A stretch of 35,635 nucleotides of DNA, from the NCBI RefSeq assembly GCF_003263515.1, contig NZ_JYDE01000047.1:1-35635 (forward strand). The letters run 5' to 3'. This DNA comes from Rahnella inusitata. Its GTDB lineage: Bacteria > Pseudomonadota > Gammaproteobacteria > Enterobacterales > Enterobacteriaceae. Both the position numbers and the translations under genes were made by a program. This document shows, piece after piece, positions 8,939-18,700 of this stretch (the first letter of the stretch is position 1; each line of letters opens with the position of its first letter). The notes beneath the pieces were generated by a model. That model was not told the origin of the DNA, searched no databases, and was given only the letters and a program-made list of their open reading frames with translations.

Positions 8939-9913
8939 GTGTCACACTTCACCCACATCCCGGTTTATCCATCAGGCAAACAGCACATGACCCTCGCCAG
9001 CCAAATGACCACGCTTCTCGACCAGCTGACACCGCATGAGGGCTACAACCTCACGCCGTTGGCGGATGTGCGTTTTCTGCGTTCTAACCGCCCGCTGCTG
9101 CGCACGCCTGTGCTTTACGAGCCGGGCATTGTGATTGTGGTGCAGGGCAGTAAACGGGGATTTCTGGCTAATGATGTCTATTTGTATGATGCACAGCATT
9201 ATCTGATGGTTTCAGTGCCCGTGCCGTTCACTATGGAAACGGATGCCAGTGACGTCGAGCCGATGCTGGCCATTTACATGCGGCTGGATTTTCGCGTTGC
9301 AGCCGAGCTGTTACTGCTGCTGGAGGCACAGGGTATGCCGGAAACGGAATCACCACGCAGTATGGTTTCCAGCCCGATGGATGACGCGATGCGCAGCTCC
9401 GTTTTCAGATTTTTGCAGGTGATGTCTTCACCCGCAGATGCCGTAATTTTGGGACCGGCGATGGTGCGTGAGGTGTATTACCGCGTTCTGACCGGCCCTC
9501 AAGGGAAAACCTTGCGCAGTGCGCTGACGATGCAAGGCCAATTTGGCAAAGTGGCGAAAGCGTTGCGTAAAATGCATGCGCAATTTAATTCGCATCTGGA
9601 TGTCGGGGGGCTGGCAAAAGAGGCGGGAATGAGTGTGCCAACGTTTCACGCTCATTTCAAAACGGTGACGCAGACCTCGCCGATGCAGTATCTCAAATCC
9701 ACACGTCTGCATCAGGCCAGATTACTGATGTTGCGCCATGAGCTGACCGCGTCAGCGGCCAGCGCACAGGTAGGTTATGAAAGTGTGTCGCAGTTCAGCC
9801 GCGAGTTTAAACGTCTTTTCGGGTTGACGCCGCTGAATGAAATAGCGCGGATGAGGCAAAATTTTACTCTTCCTGCCCCGGTTACGCCCTCAGATTTCAT
9901 TTCATCACACTGA
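8939..9913 (+). CDS. AraC-family transcriptional regulator with AraC_N cupin domain
   Basis: This is a DNA-binding regulator. The N-terminal part resembles the AraC_N type (SNRPLLRTPVLYEPGIVIVV, then a cupin-like strand run to about 130). The C-terminus holds two helix-turn-helix units of HTH_18 type: LDVGGLAKEAGMSVPTFHAH followed by a second ending GYESVSQFSREFKRLFGLTP. I kept the GTG start at 8939 (324 residues), which has GGGGA 9 bases ahead. An ATG at 8987 (MTLASQ) is a real alternative that would leave more room for the divergent promoters. It probably controls the divergent SDR gene. Its stop lies 4 bases from the convergent outer-membrane gene's stop. Confidence 0.88.
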   Translation: MSHFTHIPVYPSGKQHMTLASQMTTLLDQLTPHEGYNLTPLADVRFLRSNRPLLRTPVLYEPGIVIVVQGSKRGFLANDVYLYDAQHYLMVSVPVPFTMETDASDVEPMLAIYMRLDFRVAAELLLLLEAQGMPETESPRSMVSSPMDDAMRSSVFRFLQVMSSPADAVILGPAMVREVYYRVLTGPQGKTLRSALTMQGQFGKVAKALRKMHAQFNSHLDVGGLAKEAGMSVPTFHAHFKTVTQTSPMQYLKSTRLHQARLLMLRHELTASAASAQVGYESVSQFSREFKRLFGLTPLNEIARMRQNFTLPAPVTPSDFISSH

Positions 9914-9917
9914 ACCG

Positions 9918-11525
9918 TTACGGTGTCACGCCTGACGTCGTCTTTACTTTCACGTCCGGCGTCGCTGCCGGGCCAAACACGGTGTAGGTCGGTAAATCTA
10001 CGTTCTGATACGGCTCCCAGCCGCCGCCCAGCGCTTTATACAGCGAGACCAGATCGGTGCTGGTTTTCACTTTCGCCTCGGCGGATTGCTGATGCGCCTG
10101 TGCCAGTTGGCGCTGGGCGTCGAGCACGTTGATAAAGGTCGAGAGCCCCTGACGATAGCTGTCGCTCGCCAGATCAAATGCTGTCTGCAAGGCTTCAGTG
10201 GTCTGATCCAGACCGCTGACCTGATCCTGATCGGTACGGTAGCTGACCAGCGCGTTATCCACGTCCTGCAAGGCGGTGAGCACCGTCTGGCGATAGTTAA
10301 GCGCGGCGTTGGCCTGCTGCGCACGTGAGAGATGCACGCTGGACACCAGACGTCCGCCCTGGAAGACCGGCACGGTGACGGAAGGGCCGACGGAGTAAAA
10401 ATGGCTGCTCCAGTTATCGAGGTAGCTGGCATCGGTGTTGCGCATCCCGAACTGGCCGGTGAGCGAGATGCTCGGGAACAGCTGCGCAACCGACACGCCG
10501 ATATTGGCCGTCGCGGCGTGCAGATCGGCTTCGGCTTTGCGTACGTCCGGTCGACGGCGCGCCAGCTGCGAGGGCACGCCAACCGGCACGGCGGCGGGCA
10601 GGGTGGGCATCGGTTTCGGCGCGGCAAGTTCGCCATCCAGCGAGCCCGGTGTCTGGCCAAGCAATACTGCCAGCCCGTTCATCGCCTGACGCTCCTGTGC
10701 CTGATACTGAGGCAGTTGTGCGCGCAGGGAACCTAACTGGGCACGGGCGTTTTCCACGTCGAGCTGTGGCGAAAGGCCGTTTTGCTGACGGTTTTGCGTC
10801 AGGTCCAGCGTCTGCTGCGCGACGTCGATCTGAGTCTGAATCGACGCGGTAATACTTTGCGCACCGCGCAGTTGCAGGTAAGCGCGGGCAACTTCGGCCT
10901 CAAGCGACACCAGCGCATCATTACGCTGCTCGATTGACGACTGAGTCTGCGCATTGGCGGCTTCTACCTGACGACGGGTGCCGCCGAACAAATCCAGCTC
11001 CCAGCTGGCGTCGAAGCTTCCCTGATACAAATCCACCGGCCTTGTGGCGGTGTCGATAGCGCCCGAGGCTTCCGGGCTGAGATCGTTAAGCTGCGAAGAA
11101 GCACCGCTCGAATCCAGAATGCCTTTCAGGCCGAGCTGCTGCCGGGTGACTTTGGCATTGCCCTGTACCGATGGCAGCCACGCGCCTTTGGCCTGCGTCA
11201 CCTGTTCGCGCGCACCGGCGATGCGTAACACCGCCTGCTGCAATGAGATATTCCCGGCAATAGCGCGGGTCACCAGACTGTCGAGTTGCGGATCGTTAAA
11301 TGCTTTCCACCACAGCGGGTTCGGTTCAGAGGGCAGAGCCACAGACGCGCCATCGGCGTCTTTCGGCTTGCTCATATCGTTAAATGCGCCGGGCGTCGCG
11401 GTCTGCGGTTTTTGATAGTCCGGGCCAACGGAACAGGCGGTGAGGGCGATCGCCATCAAGGACAGCGTAAAAAATCGGGTCTTCTGTAACTTCCGGGTCG
11501 TATTCAACTTAGTGTGCTCCGGCAT
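9918..11525 (-). CDS. NodT-family outer-membrane efflux lipoprotein
   Basis: This is the outer-membrane channel of a tripartite drug exporter, RND/NodT-type TolC-like family, 535 residues. A lipoprotein signal ends LMAIALTAC with the lipidated cysteine at 31. SVGPDYQKP follows directly, the usual start of mature NodT proteins. Two OEP repeats follow, including the FDASWELDLFGG motif and RRPDVRKAEADLHAATANIG. The ATG at 11525 overlaps the emrB-like gene by 17 bases. A TTG at 11507, one base after that gene's stop and with GGAG 9 bases ahead, is an attractive alternative and keeps the signal intact. It is last in the operon with the EmrA and EmrB homologues. Confidence 0.93.
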   Translation of the reverse strand: MPEHTKLNTTRKLQKTRFFTLSLMAIALTACSVGPDYQKPQTATPGAFNDMSKPKDADGASVALPSEPNPLWWKAFNDPQLDSLVTRAIAGNISLQQAVLRIAGAREQVTQAKGAWLPSVQGNAKVTRQQLGLKGILDSSGASSQLNDLSPEASGAIDTATRPVDLYQGSFDASWELDLFGGTRRQVEAANAQTQSSIEQRNDALVSLEAEVARAYLQLRGAQSITASIQTQIDVAQQTLDLTQNRQQNGLSPQLDVENARAQLGSLRAQLPQYQAQERQAMNGLAVLLGQTPGSLDGELAAPKPMPTLPAAVPVGVPSQLARRRPDVRKAEADLHAATANIGVSVAQLFPSISLTGQFGMRNTDASYLDNWSSHFYSVGPSVTVPVFQGGRLVSSVHLSRAQQANAALNYRQTVLTALQDVDNALVSYRTDQDQVSGLDQTTEALQTAFDLASDSYRQGLSTFINVLDAQRQLAQAHQQSAEAKVKTSTDLVSLYKALGGGWEPYQNVDLPTYTVFGPAATPDVKVKTTSGVTP

Positions 11526-13077
11526 TACCTTCGCTCTTAACAGGCGAAAGCAGGAAACAAAATGGGATCAAAATAACGGCGACGATGGCGCAATAACCGA
11601 ACACGTCGATGTAAGCCAGAATGCGCGACTGCGACACCATCTCCTGGTACATCCGCGCGGTGGCCAGCTGCATCGGATCGCCCAGCACATGGGCGAAATC
11701 GCGGATGGCGACGGCGCTTTTGCTCACGGCCTGATTAAACTGTTCGTTGAGCGGCGACATGTTGTGCACCATATGCGCGCTGTGCGCCTGCGTTCGCTCG
11801 GTCACCCCGGCGGTGGCCAGCGAAATGCCAATCGATCCGGCGACATTACGGAACATGGTGAACAGCGCGGCGGCATCGGCGTTCATCCGCTGCGGAATGG
11901 TGATGAACGCGATAGTGGTCAGCGGCACAAACAGGAACCCGAGGCCGATTGACTGCGCGCTACGGAACAGCACCAGCGTTTCGAAATCGACGTTTGGCGT
12001 CAGCCGTGCCGAATAGACGAACGACGCAGCCAGCAGGAAGAACCCGAAGGCAATAATGTAACGCGTCTGCACAATCGGCATCAGTTTCAATACCAGCGGG
12101 ATCGACAGCACGATGAGTATCGCGCCGGGTGACATCACCAGCCCCGAGAGCGTCGCAGTATAACCCAGCTGTTGCTGCGCCAGTTGCGGGATCACCACCG
12201 AACTGCCGTAGAGGATCATTGCCATACCGGCCATCAGCAATCCGGCTACCGCAAAGTTTTTATCTTTCAGACAGCGCAGATCGACCACCGGCTTTTTGGC
12301 GTACAGCAGCCAGTAAATTGCCCCGACAATCCCGGTCGCCGCCAGTACCGCGAAAGTGACGATAAAGCCGGATTTAAACCAGTCGTCGTCCTCGCCGCGG
12401 TCCATCATTACCTGCAAACAGCCCAGCCCCAGCGCAATCAGCCCGATACCGATGTAATCGATGCTCAGTTTGCCTTTGGCCTTACGTTCCCATGGCGGAT
12501 CTTCCAGCAGCTGATAAATCGCCAGCAGGGCAATAATCCCCACCGGGATGTTGATCAAAAACACCCAGCGCCAGCTGAAATGGTCGGTAATGTAACCGCC
12601 GAGCGTCGGGCCTACGACCGGTGCCACGATGATGGCAATCGATGAGAGACCAAACGCCTTACCGCGATCGGCTGGTTTGAAGTAATCAAGCAGAACCGAT
12701 TGCTGGATCGGCTGCAAACCGCCGCCGAAGAAGCCCTGCAAAATGCGAAATAAAATCATCTGCCACAGTTCGGTGGCGATCCCGCACAGGAATGAACAGA
12801 CGGTGAACATCCCGATACAGATCAGGAAGTAAGTTTTACGGCCCATCACGCGGCTGAGGAATGCAGAAATGGGCAATACGATGCCGTTGGCGACTAAGTA
12901 GGAGGTCAGTACCCACGTCGATTCATCGTAGCTGGAAGAGAGCGAACCGGCGACGTGCGGCAGCGCTACGTTGACTATCGTGGTGTCCAGAATTTCCATG
13001 AACACCGCGATGGTGACAACGGCAGCAACCGCCCAGGGATTGGCCTTGGGTTTCCAGTAACTGCGGTCTTCGGTCAT
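11509..13077 (-). CDS. emrB: DHA2-family multidrug MFS transporter, EmrB-like
   Basis: This is a proton-driven exporter of hydrophobic drugs in the inner membrane with 14 predicted membrane segments, 522 residues. TM1 carries motif D1 (LDTTIVNVALPHVAGSL). The TM2-3 loop has SRVMGRKTYF, and TM5 carries the antiporter motif ending APVVGPTLGGYI, followed by SWRWVFLINIPVGI. The cytosolic start and the ATGA overlap with the upstream adaptor gene match emrAB operons. Unlike E. coli emrAB, which uses TolC, a dedicated outer-membrane gene follows. The symbol is by family resemblance and the drug spectrum is unknown. Confidence 0.92.
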   Translation of the reverse strand: MTEDRSYWKPKANPWAVAAVVTIAVFMEILDTTIVNVALPHVAGSLSSSYDESTWVLTSYLVANGIVLPISAFLSRVMGRKTYFLICIGMFTVCSFLCGIATELWQMILFRILQGFFGGGLQPIQQSVLLDYFKPADRGKAFGLSSIAIIVAPVVGPTLGGYITDHFSWRWVFLINIPVGIIALLAIYQLLEDPPWERKAKGKLSIDYIGIGLIALGLGCLQVMMDRGEDDDWFKSGFIVTFAVLAATGIVGAIYWLLYAKKPVVDLRCLKDKNFAVAGLLMAGMAMILYGSSVVIPQLAQQQLGYTATLSGLVMSPGAILIVLSIPLVLKLMPIVQTRYIIAFGFFLLAASFVYSARLTPNVDFETLVLFRSAQSIGLGFLFVPLTTIAFITIPQRMNADAAALFTMFRNVAGSIGISLATAGVTERTQAHSAHMVHNMSPLNEQFNQAVSKSAVAIRDFAHVLGDPMQLATARMYQEMVSQSRILAYIDVFGYCAIVAVILIPFCFLLSPVKSEGNAGAH

Positions 13078-14261
13078 TCGACGGTCACCGTCGGATCAAC
13101 AGACAGGCCAAGTGGCAGAGGCTGTTTCGGATCCAGACCACTGTCGATAACGATTTTAACCGGTACGCGCTGAACGATTTTCACGTAGTTACCGGTGGCG
13201 TTTTCTGCCGGGAAGGCCGAGAAGCGTGAGCCGGTACCTTGCTGGACGCTGTCAACGTGGCCCTGCAATTTGATATCGGGATACGCATCCACGGTGATTT
13301 CGACTTTGTTGCCCGGACGCATGCGCTCAAGCTGAGATTCTTTGAAGTTAGCCGCCACCCAGATGTCTTTAGAAACCACCGAGAACAGCGACGAACCGGC
13401 CTGCACCAGTGTGCCGAGCTGCACGTTACGCTTGGTGACGTAGCCGTCGAACGGTGCGCGTACCTGTGCATAAGACAGATTCAGCGTGGCGCTTTCCAGC
13501 TGGGCTTTCGCCTGTTCAACCTGTTGCTGACGGGCTTCGACGTTGGTTTCAGCCTGACGAATTTGCAGCTGAACCTGCGCGGCAACCTGCACCTGCGCTT
13601 TGGCATTCTCTAAATCCGCAGCGGCAGACCGCACCTGTGCGTTAGAGGAATCGATATTCTGTTGCGTGGTGGCACGCGGATCGACACCGCGCTGACGGCG
13701 GAAATCGGCGGTGGCATTCATCAGGCTGGCTTCGGCGCGCGTCTGCTGCGCTTTAGCCTGCGCGAGCTGTGCAGGATATTGCACTTTTGCCAGATCAAAC
13801 TGTACCTGCGCCTGATGCAGCTGTGCGACGGCCAGCCCGAGCTGCGCCTGCGCCTGATCGCGCTGCGCGGTGGCGTCACGCGGATCAATTTCCACCAGCA
13901 GATCGCCTTTTCTGACGAACTGGTTATCTTTCACCGACAGGCTGGTCACGTACCCGGCAATTTTCGGCGCGATGGTGACGGCATCGCCTTCAATAAAGGC
14001 ATCATCTGTATTGACCTGATCTTTGGTCATCAGCCACCAGACCAGCGCGACAATCAGCATGACCACCACGACAATCCCCAGAATAATCAGCGGTTTTTTA
14101 CCGGGACCTTTACCTTTAGCTTCGGACTCATCGCTGTCTTTAGGGTCTTTTTCATTGTCGGCGTCTTTGCTGTGTCCTTCTCCCGATTTAATCTGGCTTG
14201 AATCATATTCAGTGTTTGCGTCATCCGACGCGGAAGGTTTTGGCTGGTTATCGTTTGTCAT
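13074..14261 (-). CDS. emrA: EmrA-like HlyD-family adaptor with a long charged N-terminus
   Basis: This periplasmic adaptor joins the EmrB-like pump to the NodT-type channel. The frame is open to 14390, but MTNDNQPK (395 residues) has AGAAGAG about 6 bases ahead. The N-terminal cytoplasmic region (about 1-68) is unusually long and rich in Asp, Glu, Lys and Ser. A single membrane anchor follows (about 70-92, LIILGIVVVVMLIVALVWWL). TDDAFIEGDAVTIAPKIAGY marks the first lipoyl half. A long alpha-hairpin rich in Gln and Ala follows, then the second lipoyl half with YAQVRAPFDGYVTKRNVQLG. Its stop overlaps the emrB ATG by 4 bases. No MprA-like repressor is adjacent. Confidence 0.92.
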   Translation of the reverse strand: MTNDNQPKPSASDDANTEYDSSQIKSGEGHSKDADNEKDPKDSDESEAKGKGPGKKPLIILGIVVVVMLIVALVWWLMTKDQVNTDDAFIEGDAVTIAPKIAGYVTSLSVKDNQFVRKGDLLVEIDPRDATAQRDQAQAQLGLAVAQLHQAQVQFDLAKVQYPAQLAQAKAQQTRAEASLMNATADFRRQRGVDPRATTQQNIDSSNAQVRSAAADLENAKAQVQVAAQVQLQIRQAETNVEARQQQVEQAKAQLESATLNLSYAQVRAPFDGYVTKRNVQLGTLVQAGSSLFSVVSKDIWVAANFKESQLERMRPGNKVEITVDAYPDIKLQGHVDSVQQGTGSRFSAFPAENATGNYVKIVQRVPVKIVIDSGLDPKQPLPLGLSVDPTVTVE

Positions 14262-14523
14262 AATGCTCTTCTGATTATCGGCGGGGCTGACCGGAACAAG
14301 GAAATCTTGTTTTAACCTAGATTGTATTGATGTAAATGCAAGTAAATATAGGTCAACAAACCTTTGCGAGAGCACGAAGATCCAAACCATAGGGAAGCTC
14401 CGAAAACAGCAAAAGGATGTATAATGCAGACCTGGTGTGTGTATTTTTCAAATAAAGTTGATTTCTGCTTCAGGAACTTCCTGTGATGACTTCCCAAACT
14501 GCTGTACTTCCGCGGGGCAAACT

Positions 14524-15435
14524 ATGAGCCGTCCTGCACCTTCTTATAAAGGTCTGACGCGTATTGCGTCACTGGTGTCGTTGTGCGTGGCGCTGATTCT
14601 GGTCTGCGTTAAGGTCTGGGCCTGGGCAGCGACCGGCTCGATCGCGCTGCTCACGTCGGCGGCCGACGGGCTGGTGGACGTGCTGGCGTCGATGGTGACG
14701 CTGATTGGCGTGCGCTACGCGCTGCGCCCGGCGGACAAGGGGCACCGTTATGGTCACGGCAAGGCTGAAGCCGTGGCGGCGTTTGTACAGGCACTGCTGC
14801 TGGGCGCAGCGGGGCTGGTGCTCGGCGGCGAATCCATCGGACGCATCATTAACCCGCAACCGCTGGCGCAGCTCGGTTTAGGTATTTGGGTCATTATCGG
14901 CAGCTCGATTGCCGCTACCGGCCTGGTGTTGATGCAAACTTACGTCGTGAAACGCACCGGCTCGACGGCCATTGCCGCTGACCGGGCGCACTACGTCACG
15001 GATGTCGCGGTGAACATCGCGGTGCTGGTGGCGCTGATCCTCGAGCGTCATCTCGGCTGGACCCGTTCGGACTCCATCGGCGCACTGCTGATTTCCTTCT
15101 ATATGATCTGGAATGCGCGCGGCATGGCGGCGGATGCCCTCAAGCAGTTGCTCGACCGTGAACTGGATATTGTGGATCGCAAACGGGTGAAAGCGGCGGT
15201 GCTGAGCGTTGAAGGCGTGCGCGGCGTGCATGATATCCGCACCCGTAACGGCGGCGACCGCGTATTTGTCGAGTTCCACGTTGAAGTTGACGGTGCGTTG
15301 TCGGTCGATATCGGCCATGAAATCGGCGATGCCGCTGAAATGGCGGTCAGCAAACTGTTTAAATCCGCCGACGTTACCGCACATCTCGAGCCTGATGGCA
15401 TCGACGATGACCGGCTGGATAACGTGCTGCTGTGA
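14524..15435 (+). CDS. fieF: FieF/YiiP-like cation diffusion facilitator
   Basis: This is a proton-coupled Zn2+/Fe2+ exporter of the CDF family in the inner membrane, 303 residues (E. coli FieF is 300). I chose MSRPAPSYKG rather than the frame's first codon, 29 codons upstream, because it matches the family's N-terminus. The transport site is intact: D and D in SAADGLVDVLAS (TM2), and H and D in ADRAHYVTDVAVN (TM5), matching YiiP D45/D49/H153/D157. HRYGHGKAEAVAAF in the TM2-3 loop is the FieF signature. The C-terminal cytoplasmic domain has His and Asp ligands (HDIRTRNGG, EFHVEV, HEIGDAAE). A possible TATAAT lies at 14420-14425. It ends with an intrinsic terminator. Confidence 0.92.
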   Translation: MSRPAPSYKGLTRIASLVSLCVALILVCVKVWAWAATGSIALLTSAADGLVDVLASMVTLIGVRYALRPADKGHRYGHGKAEAVAAFVQALLLGAAGLVLGGESIGRIINPQPLAQLGLGIWVIIGSSIAATGLVLMQTYVVKRTGSTAIAADRAHYVTDVAVNIAVLVALILERHLGWTRSDSIGALLISFYMIWNARGMAADALKQLLDRELDIVDRKRVKAAVLSVEGVRGVHDIRTRNGGDRVFVEFHVEVDGALSVDIGHEIGDAAEMAVSKLFKSADVTAHLEPDGIDDDRLDNVLL

Positions 15436-15761
15436 GTTCTTTTGATTATTTTCTAAAATAAAACCCTGCCGGAACAATGGCGGGTTTTTTTTCGTTATTA
15501 AATCGCTTGCAATAAATTCTCATTCTGGTTTTTATGGGGGTGATTTAAAAGTATAAATTAAATGACTGTAAATTTTTTAATACTCCTGAGTCATTAAGTT
15601 GATATGCAGGGTTATTTAGCTAAGCTAAATATATTATTAATATAATCTAATCTTCCGGGAGTAGATGTGATTATATGTTGCTGTTATGATTTTTCGTCGT
15701 ATCACTAACTTGTTTGTATTGGGTTTATTAACCTGACAAGATCGTTAATTAAAATCTATGG
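15436..15761 (+). promoter_or_regulatory. AT-rich leader of the autotransporter with palindrome and TATAAT
   Basis: After the fieF terminator this gap is much more AT-rich than its neighbours. It holds a perfect 17-bp inverted repeat, ATTTAGCT-A-AGCTAAAT (15614-15630), and a consensus-like TATAAT at 15641-15646. No good -35 stands at 17 bases; the palindrome occupies that place, so it could be an operator or activator site. If transcription starts near 15653, the leader is about 110 bases. No open frame of note is present. Confidence 0.45.
15460..15492 (+). terminator. Intrinsic terminator after fieF
   Basis: AACCCTGCC pairs with GGCGGGTT (one bulged T) across GGAACAAT, followed by eight T. 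It lies about 25 bases after the fieF stop. Confidence 0.75.
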
Positions 15762-18700
15762 ATGAAGATTATGGGCATGGAGAAAAAAGCACTCGCGCTT
15801 TGCATCACACTGGCAATCTCTAATAGTAGCTTTGCTGCTGAAGAAAATATTTACCAAAATAAAGAAGAAATGACTGCGCGTTGTGCAGACTCAGCCAATG
15901 TAAACCAGGCAAATCGTTGTAATCCTGACGACCAAAACGAAGAGTGGATTGCTGCGGGTATTTCAGCTGTTGCGCTGGCCGCAGGTGTTGCGATATACAA
16001 TAATCATAACGAAAGTGGCGAGCATCACGCTGCAGATAGCATTACGCCAATACCAGACCCTGTTCCTGCTCCGACACCAGACCCAACACCAGACCCAACA
16101 CCAGACCCGACTCCAGACCCAACACCAGACCCCGTTCCCGATCCCATTCCGGACCCCATCCCGGATCCGGAACCCACAACCATAATTACCACTATCACTG
16201 ACGACATTAATGGCATCGGTCAGGGTGCCATTGGCGTGCTGATTGAAGGTACCCCAACGGAAACGACTATCAATGCCAACATCACTGCCAAAGACGGCGG
16301 GACGGGCATTCAGATAAATGGCGATGACGCGACAGTCACGAACAGCGGCGACTCATTTATTGATGGCGAGGGTTCAACCGGTATTTTTATAAACGGGGGT
16401 AATGCGGATGTTACTGCTTCCGGTGATGCCAGCGTTTCTCATGACGGAATTGGTATACGAATTGATGGCAATGATACACGTATTGATTTACACGATGAGG
16501 ATGGCAATGTTCCGACTCTGGATATCAACAGCGGAGGCCGCTGGGTGGTGCTTAACGGAGACAGTTCGACATTGTCAATTGATACCATCAATGCGGTGGT
16601 CCAGGACGAGAACTCTGCTCTGATTCAGGTCACAGGCGAGGGGGCTTCGTTGTCGCTGAGTGGCGATGTTCTGGTTGAGAATGCGGCGCATGGCATTGAT
16701 ATTCTAGGTAATGACAGCAGTGTCTTGACCAATTCACTCATTACCGTGAAAGATGAGGGATCGCAAGGCATTAATATTGCCGGCATGAATTCCAGTTTTA
16801 CTAATACCGGGGATATTAATGTAAGCCTCAATAGTACCGGGGTGAAGATAGCGGGTGAACAAGCTAAAGTGTTTGTTGATGGCAATATCAATGTGACTTC
16901 TGTTAAGGATAGCAGCGATATATTGCAAGGTGCTACCGGAATTGATATTAGCAGCAACAATGCGCAGGTGAAATTGAATGGTTCAGTGGCGCTTAGCAAT
17001 CAGGATATTGATACCACAACGACGGCAGTCGCGAGCAGATCTCTGCAAGGCATGGTCATCACTGGTAATAATAACGACGTACAAATTACTGGGGCTGTAG
17101 ATCTCAATGCTGCCGGAAAATTTAAGTCTGGCTTAGACTGGCAAGGTGTGTTGGTTAGCGGAAGCGATAATAATATTTCTATTACCGACGGTGTGAATGT
17201 CAGCCTTGATACTAAAGGGGTGAATAATTCGCCGCACACTGTGGGTATCAACGTCGTGGGAGCGAATACTGCCGAAATCAGCGGTACTTCAACTGTCTCC
17301 AATCAAAGTAACCGATCAGGTTATACCGAACTGGCCGACATCAGCGCCGGTGGGCGCTTAGTGCTGACTTCTGACTCTTTGGTCAATGTGAATTATGCAT
17401 TAGTCGGAGCCGGTGTTGTGCCAGAGGCAGGTGTCCTTCAGGCACATGATGCGGGAACCAATATTAATAATCAGGGTGTCATTGACGCTTCCCATGCAGG
17501 CTTTGCTGTCATTATGGCGGCGGATAACGGTGCGTCTGTCATTAACAGTGGGACTGTTCTGGCTACCGGGCTGGGAGTGACAGGCTCTAGTGACAAAGCA
17601 GCGACTTTGCTGGCGAGAGGGGAAGGGTCTTCGGCTTTAAATAGCGGGACAATAGAAGTTTTATCAAAAGCGTCACCTTCTACTGCCGGTGGTAGCGCTC
17701 CGATTTATCCATTGAATGCCTATTATGGCCTCAACTATGCCTTGCTGGCGAATGATGGGGCGTCAGTCACTAACGTTGACGGTGGTGTGATATCAATGGA
17801 GGGACGGGCGCTCTTTGGCGTGGCTGCCAGTAAAAATGGTACTGCGATTAATGAGGGCGAAATCCTTTTAGACGGCTTCTTACCTGTTACCGACAGTGAA
17901 GGTAACATTACTAGTGAGACCCCCTATATATTAGATAACAAGGCGGCTTACTTCCGCGGGGCCGGATTAGTTGCAGGCAGTGTGAGCGCGGGGTATGGCG
18001 ATAATGCTACTGCGCTCAATAGCGGCACGGTCAGTATCAATAACTCAGGCTTCGGTATGCTGGCGCTGAAGGGCGGCACGGTAACCAATCAGGGGAATAT
18101 CAATCTTACCGCTGATGCTGGTGTTGTTAGTGACTCATCGACCAGCCAGTTGATTGGCCTCGGTGCGATGTATGGCGGAAAAGCAATCAATGACACCACC
18201 GGTGTCATCAACATCAACACCGATATTGGCCGCGCATTTTACGTCGATTCCGGACAAGGCAGCAGTATTGTCAATAAAGGCACCATCAACTTTATGGGGG
18301 CGCCTGACGACGGTTCGCACACGGGCAGCACGCCTACGTTGCAATCTTTGCAAGGTTACACCGTTGGTACCAGTGCAAACGGCTCAGCGGGGCAGTTTAA
18401 CGGCAGCAATATCGATGTTTCCGGGGTGACGGTGAATACCGGCTTTACCACTGGCACAGCGGCGAAAACTGAAACCTTCGACAATGTCTTCCAGGGCAGC
18501 AACATTGCGGGCGCTGAGAACATCCAGTCTGATTCGGTGGTATGGAATGCACAGGGCACACAAGATGCCACTGGCAACGTGGATGTAACCATGACGAAAA
18601 ATGACTACCGCGACGTGGCTGACGACAGCGTCAGCAGTGTAGCCGGGGCACTGGAAGCCGGTTATTCCAATACGGCGCTTTATCAGTCTCTCAACCTGAA

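Noticed and set aside
9898-9930. Small dyad between the convergent AraC and NodT genes as a terminator
   Set aside because: The stem is only about 6 bp with a G-U pair and has no T run on either strand.
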